64,000 bases of DNA from a filamentous cyanobacterium ESFC-1 (GTDB lineage Bacteria > Cyanobacteriota > Cyanobacteriia > Cyanobacteriales > Spirulinaceae), in NCBI GenBank assembly GCA_000380225.1, contig KB904821.1, positions 2,032,012 through 2,096,011 of the forward strand, given 5' to 3'. The notes under the pieces are model-generated. The model saw nothing but the letters and a program-made list of their open reading frames with translations, ran no database searches and was not told the DNA's origin. The translations under genes were made by a program, and so were the position numbers. Positions 24,818 through 33,400 of this stretch are shown one piece after another. How positions within the stretch are numbered: position 1 is the first letter of the stretch; each line of letters begins with the position of its first letter.

Positions 24818-27428
24818 AGGATTCGGCTAAGATGAGTTGTTGGCGATGCGCGTGGAGTAACTCAATATTTTGACCCGAAACTTGTTCTAACATGATGATG
24901 AAATGTTCGGGTTTGAGAATACTGCCATCGTTGGTACAACTGCCACAAAAACGGATTTTGGCGGTGTTGTTGTTAATTTCGATTATGCTGAGATCGTGGA
25001 GGCGATCGCGCAGATTAATTTGACGCAGTTTCCCCGATTTAGTCCTTTTCTCCCAGAGGATTTCGGTACTCGAATTAACCCGATCGATCCAATCAGACCA
25101 AGCTGCATGATCTTCAGTTGAGACATCGATAATATACTCGGCTTGCCGTAATAACTTATTGGCAGAAGGGGCTTTCAGGTCAACTTCTTCTACGTCGTAA
25201 ATCGGTAAATCTGGGGGTAACTTTTCTGCAAGTTGACGGCGAAACTCCTCAACTTCTAAGGGTTCAGCCAATTCAAAATCGACAATTTCACCACTGCTAG
25301 TCATGCCTAAAGATAGCGCATTGGCGATCGCGATTTTCGGCATCGGGTGATAACCCCCACTAAAGGAAATCGGTAACGCCGCACGACGCACGACTCGCTC
25401 TAACAAACGTACCAAATCCAAATGCCCCGTCAGGCGCAATTCCCCTAACTTACCCATGCGGACGCGTAACCGTTGGACGCGGGTTTGATTGGGTTTAAAA
25501 TGCCCGTCAAACGCCGGAATCGGGGGCGGTTCAACTACAATATTATGGCCGAAATCTGTGCCGCAAATGCCGCATTGAGAACAACCCTCAAAAGCACAAT
25601 CGGGAACAATAGTCGCTTCTAACGCCTTTTGTAAATCCCCTTTGAGCCAATTTTTATCAATTCCCGTATCAATATGATCCCAAGGTAAACGAGCGTTGAG
25701 ACGGTCATCCCAGGAGTATTGGGGGCGTTTGCGTTTCGAGTCCAGGCGTTCGTTTTGGGAGTCCATAACATTCCATTCTCCCTCCTCGATTTGGCGGTAT
25801 TTCCAGCCTAAACCGGATTGGGCGATCGCGCTTTCCCAAGCCCCAAACGCCCGATCCAAGCTTTCCCACCAAGCGTCCATTCCTGCACCTAATTCCCAAG
25901 CCAAACGGACAACGGGGGCTAAACGGCGATCGCCCCGTCCGATAAAGTCTTCCATTGCAGAGATACGAATATCGGTATAATTCGCCTTAACGCCCTTTAC
26001 GCGCTTTAATTCTGCCCGCAGTAACTCTTGTTTGCGTAAAAACTCCGCCGTAGACACGGAATGCCACTGAAACGGCGTGTGAGGCTTGGGGGTAAAGTTG
26101 GAAATGGTGACATTAAAATCTAACCGCTTGCGTCCTTGAATTGCACATTCGCGACGCAACCAGCGCAGAGTTTCAGCAATCCCCAACACATCCACATCGG
26201 TTTCACCGGGTAAGCCAATCATAAAGTACAGCTTGACCTTATCCCAACCCTGTTCCACGGCGGTTTTAATCCCCCGCAGGAGTTCTTCGTTGGTCAAACC
26301 TTTGTTAATCACATCCCGCATTCGCTGAGTCCCCGCTTCCGGGGCAAAAGTCAGCCCTGTAGGACGCATTCCCCCGACAATCTCGGCAATATTCTCGTCA
26401 AAACGGTCTACCCGTTGACTGGGAAGGGAAAGAGAGACATTTTCATCCTTGAGGCGGTTTTTGATTTCCATCCCCACGGCAGGCAAAGCGAGATAATCCG
26501 AACAACTCAGAGACAACAGGGAAAACTCGTTATAACCTGTTTCCCGCATTCCCTGAGTAATGGCATCAATCACCTTTTCGGGTTCGACATCTCGCGCGGG
26601 ACGAGTCAGCATTCCCGGTTGACAAAAACGACACCCCCGCGTACAACCCCGTCTAATCTCCACTGTAAGGCGATCGTGGACGGTTTCCACGAAGGGAACG
26701 AGGCCGATCGAATATTCGGGCATGGGGGCAGCCACGCGCCGTAAAATGCGTTCTGGGACATCGGGGTGATTAGGATGGATTGACCCATCTTCGGCCATGT
26801 CGTAGAAGCGCGGGACGTAGACCCCCGGAACTTGCGCGAGGTCGAGGAGTAAGTCTGCGCGAGACAATCCGGCTTTTTTGCCTTCTTCGATAATTAAGCC
26901 AATTTCCGGTAATAATTCCTCTCCATCCCCCAAGGCGACGAAATCGAAGAAATCGGCGAAGGGTTCGGGGTTGGAGGTAGCGGTTTGTCCCCCGGCAAAA
27001 ATCAGGGGGAAGTCGGTGTTTTCGCGCTCTTTCCAAGTGAGGGGAATCCCCGCTAAGTCGAGCATTTCTAAGATATTGGTCGCGCCGAGTTCGTAACTGA
27101 GGCTAAAGCCCAAAATATCAAACTCTAGTAGCGATTTCCGGGCTTCTAACGCCCAAAGGGGGGTTTGGGTATCCCGTAACTTCTGGGCTAAATCGGGGGC
27201 AGGTAAGTAGGCGCGATCGCACAGTTGCCGAGGTTGGGCGTTAATCACATTGTAGAGAATAATATGCCCCAGGTTCGATGCGCCCACTTCGTACACTTCG
27301 GGATAGGTCAGTACCCAGCGCACCGTGGCGCTATCCCACGCTTTATGCACCGATCCCATTTCATTGCCTAAATATCGAGCCGGACGGCTAATTTCTGGCG
27401 TTAATAGTTGTTCAATGGCAACAGCCAC
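24816..27428 (-). CDS. B12-binding-type radical SAM protein fused to DUF2344 (TIGR03960/TIGR03936)
   Basis: 870 residues. The radical SAM cluster motif CxxxCxxC is visible in RRGCTRGCRFCQPGML (near residues 263-270), preceded by a Rossmann-like region with FAGGQTATSNPEPFADFFD and followed by SLPSQRVDRFDENIAEIVGG. The C-terminal 230 residues carry a separate module (RVRMGKLGELRLTGHLDLVR, then GYHPMPKIAIANALSLG) known as DUF2344/TIGR03936. A cysteine cluster between them (CAFEGCSQCGICGTDFGHN) could bind a second cluster. The fused form is common in cyanobacteria; the reaction is not known. ATG at 27428. Confidence 0.9.
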   Translation of the reverse strand: MAVAIEQLLTPEISRPARYLGNEMGSVHKAWDSATVRWVLTYPEVYEVGASNLGHIILYNVINAQPRQLCDRAYLPAPDLAQKLRDTQTPLWALEARKSLLEFDILGFSLSYELGATNILEMLDLAGIPLTWKERENTDFPLIFAGGQTATSNPEPFADFFDFVALGDGEELLPEIGLIIEEGKKAGLSRADLLLDLAQVPGVYVPRFYDMAEDGSIHPNHPDVPERILRRVAAPMPEYSIGLVPFVETVHDRLTVEIRRGCTRGCRFCQPGMLTRPARDVEPEKVIDAITQGMRETGYNEFSLLSLSCSDYLALPAVGMEIKNRLKDENVSLSLPSQRVDRFDENIAEIVGGMRPTGLTFAPEAGTQRMRDVINKGLTNEELLRGIKTAVEQGWDKVKLYFMIGLPGETDVDVLGIAETLRWLRRECAIQGRKRLDFNVTISNFTPKPHTPFQWHSVSTAEFLRKQELLRAELKRVKGVKANYTDIRISAMEDFIGRGDRRLAPVVRLAWELGAGMDAWWESLDRAFGAWESAIAQSGLGWKYRQIEEGEWNVMDSQNERLDSKRKRPQYSWDDRLNARLPWDHIDTGIDKNWLKGDLQKALEATIVPDCAFEGCSQCGICGTDFGHNIVVEPPPIPAFDGHFKPNQTRVQRLRVRMGKLGELRLTGHLDLVRLLERVVRRAALPISFSGGYHPMPKIAIANALSLGMTSSGEIVDFELAEPLEVEEFRRQLAEKLPPDLPIYDVEEVDLKAPSANKLLRQAEYIIDVSTEDHAAWSDWIDRVNSSTEILWEKRTKSGKLRQINLRDRLHDLSIIEINNNTAKIRFCGSCTNDGSILKPEHFIIMLEQVSGQNIELLHAHRQQLILAES

Positions 27429-27642
27429 GACAATCCCTCCATTCGTTTTTTGAGTTGATCCCTAGTCTTTTACTATACCGAAGCTATCTGGGACTGTGGG
27501 GGGCAATTATCATCCCTTGGTGCTAGACTTCGCGCTATTTCACATCCGCATCACCAAGGACAAAGAACCAATCTGCGTAATCCTGGGTAATGAGATTGAA
27601 GAAGTAAAATAACCTTTTGGTATAACTGGAGGTATCTCAAGT

Positions 27643-28572
27643 ATGGATACTGTGTTTAATAATCCTTTAGCCCAGATGTACGGCCCTTACTTTTTATTGG
27701 TGTATGGGGCTGTAATTGGGGTGGTTTTAACTCTGTGTAATTGGGCTTTGCGCGATCGCACTGCCACTTTACCTGTTCCGAAGATTACCGACGATCTCGA
27801 TCCTTATGAGGTGGCGTATTTACGGGGAGGAGAAAACGCGATCGCGCAGTTGATAGTTGCCCGTTTAGTTGAACTGGGATATTGGGAAATCGTAGAAACC
27901 ACTCGTTTAATTCCCGCAGAAAAACATCCAGAAATTGAGTTACTCTATGAGATTGAAAAACGAGCTTTTGAAAAGCTGACTCCGAGACGATTGGCTGCCG
28001 AGGTGAGAGGAGAAATTGCGCGATCGCTGACGACTCAACCCTATCAAGAATCCCTCGAACAGCAAAATCTTCTGACTTCTGCGGCAATACGTCAATCTAA
28101 TTGCTGGATTGTTCAATGGGGCGCGATCGCGATTTTAGCATTAGGAGGTTATAAGTTTATGGCAGCGATTCACACCCATCATTACAATGTCGGTTTCTTG
28201 GTGATGATGGCGGCGTTTTCTCTGATTTGTTTGGGATTTTTGTATGGCGTTCGCACTCCCCGTCAAACGGATTTAGGCAAGGGCTATTTACAACAGTTAA
28301 AAAATGCGTTTCGAGATTTAAATTTGACCAAAACTAACCCAAATATCGAGCAGTTTTCTTTGGTTGTTGCTGTATTTGGAGAAACACCCCAGTTCATCCG
28401 CACCCCTCACAAAAACTATGCCCCCATTTTAATAACGCCAAAAACAACTTACCGGAGTTCTAGTAGTAGCAGTAGCAGTAGTTCGGGTTTTAGCTGTGCC
28501 AGCAGTGGCGGCAGTAGTTGTGGTAGTAGTTGTGGCGGCGGTTGTGGGGGCTGTGGCGGCTGTGGCGGTTAA
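27643..28572 (+). CDS. TIGR04222-domain membrane protein with Cys/Gly-rich C-terminal tail
   Basis: 309 residues. The N-terminal helix (about 13-35) is followed by the TIGR04222 signature DPYEVAYLRGGENAIAQLIV and by ARLVELGYWEIVE. Two further helices lie near 160-180 and 184-207. The last 40 residues are low-complexity: a run of serines, then GFSCASSGGSSCGSSCGG and GCGGCGGCGG, six cysteines in all. Such tails look like modification substrates. A DUF692 (MNIO-family) gene follows 477 bp downstream on the same strand. GGAGG lies about 11 bp before the ATG. The function is unknown; a tail modified by the MNIO enzyme is inference. Confidence 0.82.
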   Translation: MDTVFNNPLAQMYGPYFLLVYGAVIGVVLTLCNWALRDRTATLPVPKITDDLDPYEVAYLRGGENAIAQLIVARLVELGYWEIVETTRLIPAEKHPEIELLYEIEKRAFEKLTPRRLAAEVRGEIARSLTTQPYQESLEQQNLLTSAAIRQSNCWIVQWGAIAILALGGYKFMAAIHTHHYNVGFLVMMAAFSLICLGFLYGVRTPRQTDLGKGYLQQLKNAFRDLNLTKTNPNIEQFSLVVAVFGETPQFIRTPHKNYAPILITPKTTYRSSSSSSSSSSGFSCASSGGSSCGSSCGGGCGGCGGCGG

Positions 28573-29049
28573 TTTTAAGTCAGGTGCATATTAATCGAAT
28601 TTCCGACCTATAGTATTTACAAAAGAAATGTAAACACTCTAATCTCGTTCCTTGGTGGAACCAAGGGACGCATCAAACGAGGCTCCGCCTCAATCTTACA
28701 ATATATATACTCTCGGTGAAACTTAATTTTACTTTTTGACGCTGAAACCCTAGTATAGTCTAGTGTTGAGCCTTTTCTAGAGTCTGCCCTCTAGGCCAAA
28801 GTTTCTGACTCACTTTCTGGGGCAAAATCCCCACTCCCCCCCGACTGCCGACTGCCGATTGCCGATTGCCCCTTAGAAGCTATTAAGAAAAACATGGAGG
28901 CCAGTTTAATTCTCAAATGAAAATACTATATTTAAGCTTAATTACCCTGACTTAAAGCCTAGGGTGGGCATTGCCCACATTCTTTATCTTTGAGCTTCTA
29001 CCTAATGTTTCAATCCACAATCGTAGCAGTATAAATTAATTAAATTATC
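28573..29049. other. intergenic region with small repeats
   Basis: No gene was seen. It holds family C repeat copy 2 (28641-28702), a run of 7-8 base units around CTGCCGACTGCCGATTGCCG at 28842-28870, and a small palindrome AGGGTGGGCATTGCCCACA at 28961-28979. The length and repeat content argue against simple cotranscription of the flanking genes, though it is not excluded. Confidence 0.6.
28641..28702. repeat. dispersed palindromic repeat (family C), copy 2
   Basis: Shows AATCTCGTTCCTTGGTGGAA, CCAAGGGACG and GAGGCTCCGCCTC, matching 16445-16505 in the same orientation. Confidence 0.8.
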
Positions 29050-29910
29050 ATGAATTTAAATTTAAAAAATCTACCAAAACTCGGCGTGGGTATTGGCTTT
29101 CGCGAACCCTTTAAAAGCGAACTCTTTTTCAATCAAAATGAGGTTGATTTTTTAGAAATTGTCGCCGAGCATTATCTCGATGTTTTGCCGCATAAAGAAC
29201 AAGAACTTGAGTTATTAATGGCGCATTTCCCCATTATTCCCCACGGCATTAATTTATCAATTGGAAGTGCGGAGGGGATTGACAAAGATTACTTACAAAA
29301 ACTAGCGCGTTTAGTGAATAAAATCAATCCGCCTTGGTGGAGCGAACATTTAAGTTTTACGAAAGCGGGAGGCATTGATATTGGTCATTTGTCTCCCCTG
29401 CCCTATACCCCGGAAGCCGTAGATGTGGTGTGTCAAAATATCCAACAAATCCAGCGTTTTATTGATGTGCCTTTTATTCTGGAAAATATCACTTATTTAT
29501 TGACCATTCCAGGGGCAAAAATGACCGAAGCACAGTTTATTGGGGAAATTTTAGAGCGCTGTGATTGCGGCTTATTGCTAGATGTGACCAATCTTTATAC
29601 TAATAGTGTCAATCATGGTTATGATGCCCTAGAATTTTTAAATCAGTTGCCATTAGAGCGGGTGGTGCAGTTACATTTTACCGGGGGATTTTGGGATGGA
29701 GATGTGTTGATTGATAGTCATTCCCATACAACTTTTTCTGAGGTGTGGCAACTGATGGCAGAAGTGTTAAAACGGGTTACACCACGGGGTATGATTTTAG
29801 AGCGAGACGAGAATATTCCCCCGTTTGCAGATTTAGTCGCAGAGTTGAAACAAGCGCGGGAGTTGTTGGGAAAAATTAAAGTTCGCGATCGCGCCTCGAC
29901 CGAATTATAG
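29050..29910 (+). CDS. DUF692-family (MNIO) multinuclear iron enzyme
   Basis: 286 residues, normal DUF692 length. Likely metal ligands of the TIM-barrel fold appear in order: FLEIVAEHYL (Glu), IIPHGINLSIGS (His), WWSEHLSF (Glu-His), ILENITYLL (Glu-Asn), LLLDVTNLYTNSVNHGYDAL (Asp, His), VVQLHFTGG (His) and LIDSHSHTTF (Asp-His). MNIO enzymes such as MbnB and TglH oxidise cysteines of peptide substrates with two or three irons. No partner protein of the usual RiPP type is adjacent; the upstream TIGR04222 protein with a cysteine-rich tail is the natural candidate substrate. The gene is followed by repeats and a GNAT remnant. Confidence 0.88.
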   Translation: MNLNLKNLPKLGVGIGFREPFKSELFFNQNEVDFLEIVAEHYLDVLPHKEQELELLMAHFPIIPHGINLSIGSAEGIDKDYLQKLARLVNKINPPWWSEHLSFTKAGGIDIGHLSPLPYTPEAVDVVCQNIQQIQRFIDVPFILENITYLLTIPGAKMTEAQFIGEILERCDCGLLLDVTNLYTNSVNHGYDALEFLNQLPLERVVQLHFTGGFWDGDVLIDSHSHTTFSEVWQLMAEVLKRVTPRGMILERDENIPPFADLVAELKQARELLGKIKVRDRASTEL

Positions 29911-29945
29911 TTAGATCAAATCCGAAAAAACAACCACGCTTCGCG

Positions 29946-30009
29946 AGAACCCCGGTTTCTTACCTGCTTACACAGTAAAGTTATGATTTTGGCTAGAAAC
30001 CGGGGTTCT
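29946..30009. repeat. 64-bp palindromic repeat (family B), copy 2
   Basis: Same ends as copy 1 (AGAACCCCGGTTTCT / AGAAACCGGGGTTCT) but the centre TACCTGCTTACACAGTAAAG is in the inverse orientation relative to 24655-24718. Confidence 0.85.
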
Positions 30010-30026
30010 TAATCTCCACTAACTAA

Positions 30027-30353
30027 TCAGAATCTCAGTGGCAAGATTATGTTTGTGCTGAGAATTTAAGAACATTTCTGGCTTTAAAACAGGGCGCGAT
30101 CGCGGGTTATTATGAACTACAATATCAACCTGGCGATTGTGTCGAGATTGCCTATTTCGGTTTAACGCCAGAATTTATTAATCAAGGCTACGGGGGATTT
30201 TTGTTAACTCAATCCCTACAAAATGCCTGGGATTGGCATTCTTGTCAACGGGTGTGGGTGCATACCTGTACAGACGATCATCCCCAGGCTTTGAGGAATT
30301 ATCTTAAATCAGGATTTACGGTTTATCGTGCCGAAGAATATCCCGATTTTTAA
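30027..30353 (+). pseudogene. 5'-truncated GNAT N-acetyltransferase
   Basis: An open plus-strand frame without start codon reads RTFLALKQGAIAGYYELQYQ, IAYFGLTPEFINQGYGGFLL, RVWVHTCTDDHPQALRNYLK and SGFTVYRAEEYPDF, ending at TAA 30351-30353. QGYGG is the acetyl-CoA-binding Q/RxxGxG/A motif of GNAT enzymes. The N-terminal part is missing; family B repeat copy 2 lies at the break. In-frame stop at 30024-30026. Confidence 0.75.
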
Positions 30354-30407
30354 CTAAAATAGGCGGATTGTTGAGAGCTACGGCATATTCCGCGCCAGAT
30401 GTCGTCT

Positions 30408-30447
30408 AAGCCCCTCTCCCGTGGGAGAGGGGTTTGGGGTGAGGGCT
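30408..30447. repeat. core of family A repeat without terminal repeats
   Basis: AAGCCCCTCTCCCGTGGGAG then AGGGGTTTGGGGTGAGGGCT: the hairpin core of the MITE at 10491, without the TATAGCA ends. It abuts the stop codon of the minus-strand subtilase. Confidence 0.75.
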
Positions 30448-33400
30448 ACCCCAACCGGGCAATCCAAGCATCCTCACCGCCCCCAGAAGCCGCCCCAAAC
30501 GCCCCCGTGGTTACTCCGGCTAAGTACACCGACGAACCCGACAACGCCATAGCATTCGCCCCCTCATCCGCCGTCGTCCCCAACTGCTGCTTCCACAACA
30601 ACGCCCCCGCCGGATCGTACTTCGCCACAAACATATCCTCACCGCCAAGATGAACCGTACCCGTTACATCGCTATTCGATACTTGCTTCGCCCCGATTTT
30701 ACCCGCCGTGCGTCCGGTAACGAAGACATTACCCTTATCGTCTACCTTAACGCTGCTGGCACTATCGGCGGCATTTGTCCCCAGTAAACGCTTCCACTGA
30801 ATATTGCCATCGGTATCCACCGCAGCCAGCCAAGCATCCCCTTCACCCGCATAAGTGCCACCCAAGCCAGTGCGATCGCCCAAACGAGCTTTTTCCCGCT
30901 CGTTATAATCCCCCAACCAATCAAGCCAAGAACCCCCATAAGTCTCCCCTAAGCGATCGTTCGTTTTACCCGTAAGATAAACCTGACCTGCGGCTTCATC
31001 AATCGCAATCCCCAAAGCCTCATCTGCCGTTGCCGTACCGAATTGCTGGACCCACTGTTGATTGCCACTAACATCATATTTCGCCACCCAAACATCCTTA
31101 TCTCCGGCTTGGGGCTGACTCGGAAGCTGACCTTTCGTGTGACCCGTGATGTAAACATTACCCTGGCTATCAGCCACCACACCACTAGCCTCATCCCAAG
31201 TATCCGTCCCCAACTGCCGCGTCCAAACCAAATCGCCATTGGGGGCATACTTCGAGACAAAGGCATCGGCTGACCCCGCATTACTGCCATTGAGATTGCT
31301 AAAGGTATAGCCTGTCAGGTAAATATTGCCATTAGGATCGATCGACATACCGCCTTTAGAAACGTCATAACCCAACTGATTCTTACTGGCGTTGGCTTGC
31401 TGTCCCAGAGAGCGAGTCCATTGACGATTTCCGGCAGCATCATACTTCACCAACCAGACATCGTGATTGCTCAGAGCATCTTTCTTACCGTCCCCGGTAA
31501 TGCCATCGGTAGACCCAGCAATGTAAGTATTACCCGCATCATCAACCACAATTCCCGTCGCTTCCTCAAAGCCCTGTGTTCCCAGTTGTTCCTGCCAAAC
31601 TCGCTGTCCTTGAGGATTATATTTCGCGACGAAAACATCCCCAACGCGATCGTAATCTGAGTTTTTAGATTGAGCTTGACTGGAGTCAAACAAACCCTCT
31701 AAATCTTGACTAAAAATATTAGCCGCAGTCCGCCCCGTAATATAGGCATTACCCGCAGCATCGACCGCAATCCCCGTGGCTTTGTCTGCCGTCGCCGTCC
31801 CTAACTGCCGTACCCAAGTCGTTTGCGGCGGTTGATGGTTGGGATCGCTAATATACAACGTTGCTTGTTCTTGAGAACTAATGGCATAAGCTGGATTGGA
31901 TTTCAGAAAAATACGGAGATTTTCAATGGGTTCAATTTCGTTATCAGCCTTGGTTTGAATATCAAGAGTGACAGAAGTTTCTCCCGCAGGAATAACAATC
32001 GACTCAGGAATTTCTTGATAATCTTCACCATTCGTCGCTGGATATTGAAACGCTCCAGCGTGTATGCCCGTACTAATCCAATACTCCACTTCTAAAGGTT
32101 CAGAGAGATCGTCACCAGTACGAGTGAAAGTGAATCTTCCGGGTGTACCCTCCTCCAAAATCGGGTCTTGCATCGTCGTAATGCTGACCGTGGGTCGGTC
32201 ATCGTTGTCTGCAAGGGTTATCGGAGTTCGATCCCATATACGACCACTAACATAAAATCCGTAGGTGGGATCGGGAGTCAGAGTGAAATCAACCGTTTTG
32301 TCTCCTTCTTCGGAACTATCATCAATCGGTACAAAGCGAAACCAAAAGTCACGTTGTCCCGCAGGAAAGACAAAACTATTGGTAAACTCTTGTTGGCGGT
32401 TGTAGCTGAGGATTTTGTAATCTACTCCGGGGGTTGCTGTCCCGGGTAAATCAAAATACACAGGTAAATCATAAGAGCGATCGCCACGACGACGCAAGAC
32501 GAAGTGTCCTTCATTACCAGATTCGGAAGTATAGCTTGCCCGATGATTATTCTTAGGTTGCCCTGTCCACCACTCTGCAAACAGTCGTAATGTGGGCAGA
32601 TCATTATCCTGAATCAACACAGCATCAATCTGGTTGGGACTGACTTCGTATTCGGCATTTTGACTAATTTGGATGCGAACCGTCTCCGGGAACTCGGACT
32701 CATTATCCTCTAAAGAGCGTACTGGAATCTTCACTTCTGACGCTCCTGCCGGAATCGTGATACTCCCCGGCAAAGCTTCATAATCCTCATCGGGAGTCGC
32801 CTTGGGTTCCCACCCGTGATAAGCGCCAATGACATCATAATTCACCGTCACCGGGAACTTCGTATTGCCCCGCCGACGAATCGTGAACTCGCCCTCATCC
32901 TCTCCTTCCCGTGCTTCCGGGTCAGTCGCCTCCACCGCAATCATCGGCTTTGTGCCATACAGATTCAGCTTCCACTTCTTCCAATCCCCCTGCACATCAT
33001 TCCCTTTCTCATCGCGCACCTGTAGCTTCCACTCACCCCGCGACGACTCACCCCAATGGCGCATCGATGTAAATATCCAAGAGCGATACTGGTCTATCCC
33101 CGTCGGTTCACCCGACCCATCAAGATCGTTCACATCCGTATGAGACTCAGCCAGCACCGATTCCGTCCCATCGGGGGAAATCAGCACCACTTCTAAATCG
33201 CCGCGCAACTTGTGGTCAGCATCAAACATCACCTCTACCGACTCAACGGTGATATCTTCCGTAAAAGTAAACGAATCTGCCAGAGTTGTCCCATCGTTGA
33301 GAATCGGCTCATTCACCTCCCGTTCCCCAGAAGTCAACATCACTTCTGTGCCAATCTGCTGCCACTCCAAAGCCTTCTCGACAGCCGCCTCCGCATCAAC

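Noticed and set aside
27470..27611. Plus-strand stretch reading HIRITKDKEPICVILGNEIE without a start
   Set aside because: It looked like the end of a gene, but the frame has no family similarity and no start, and the adjoining sequence looks like a promoter region.
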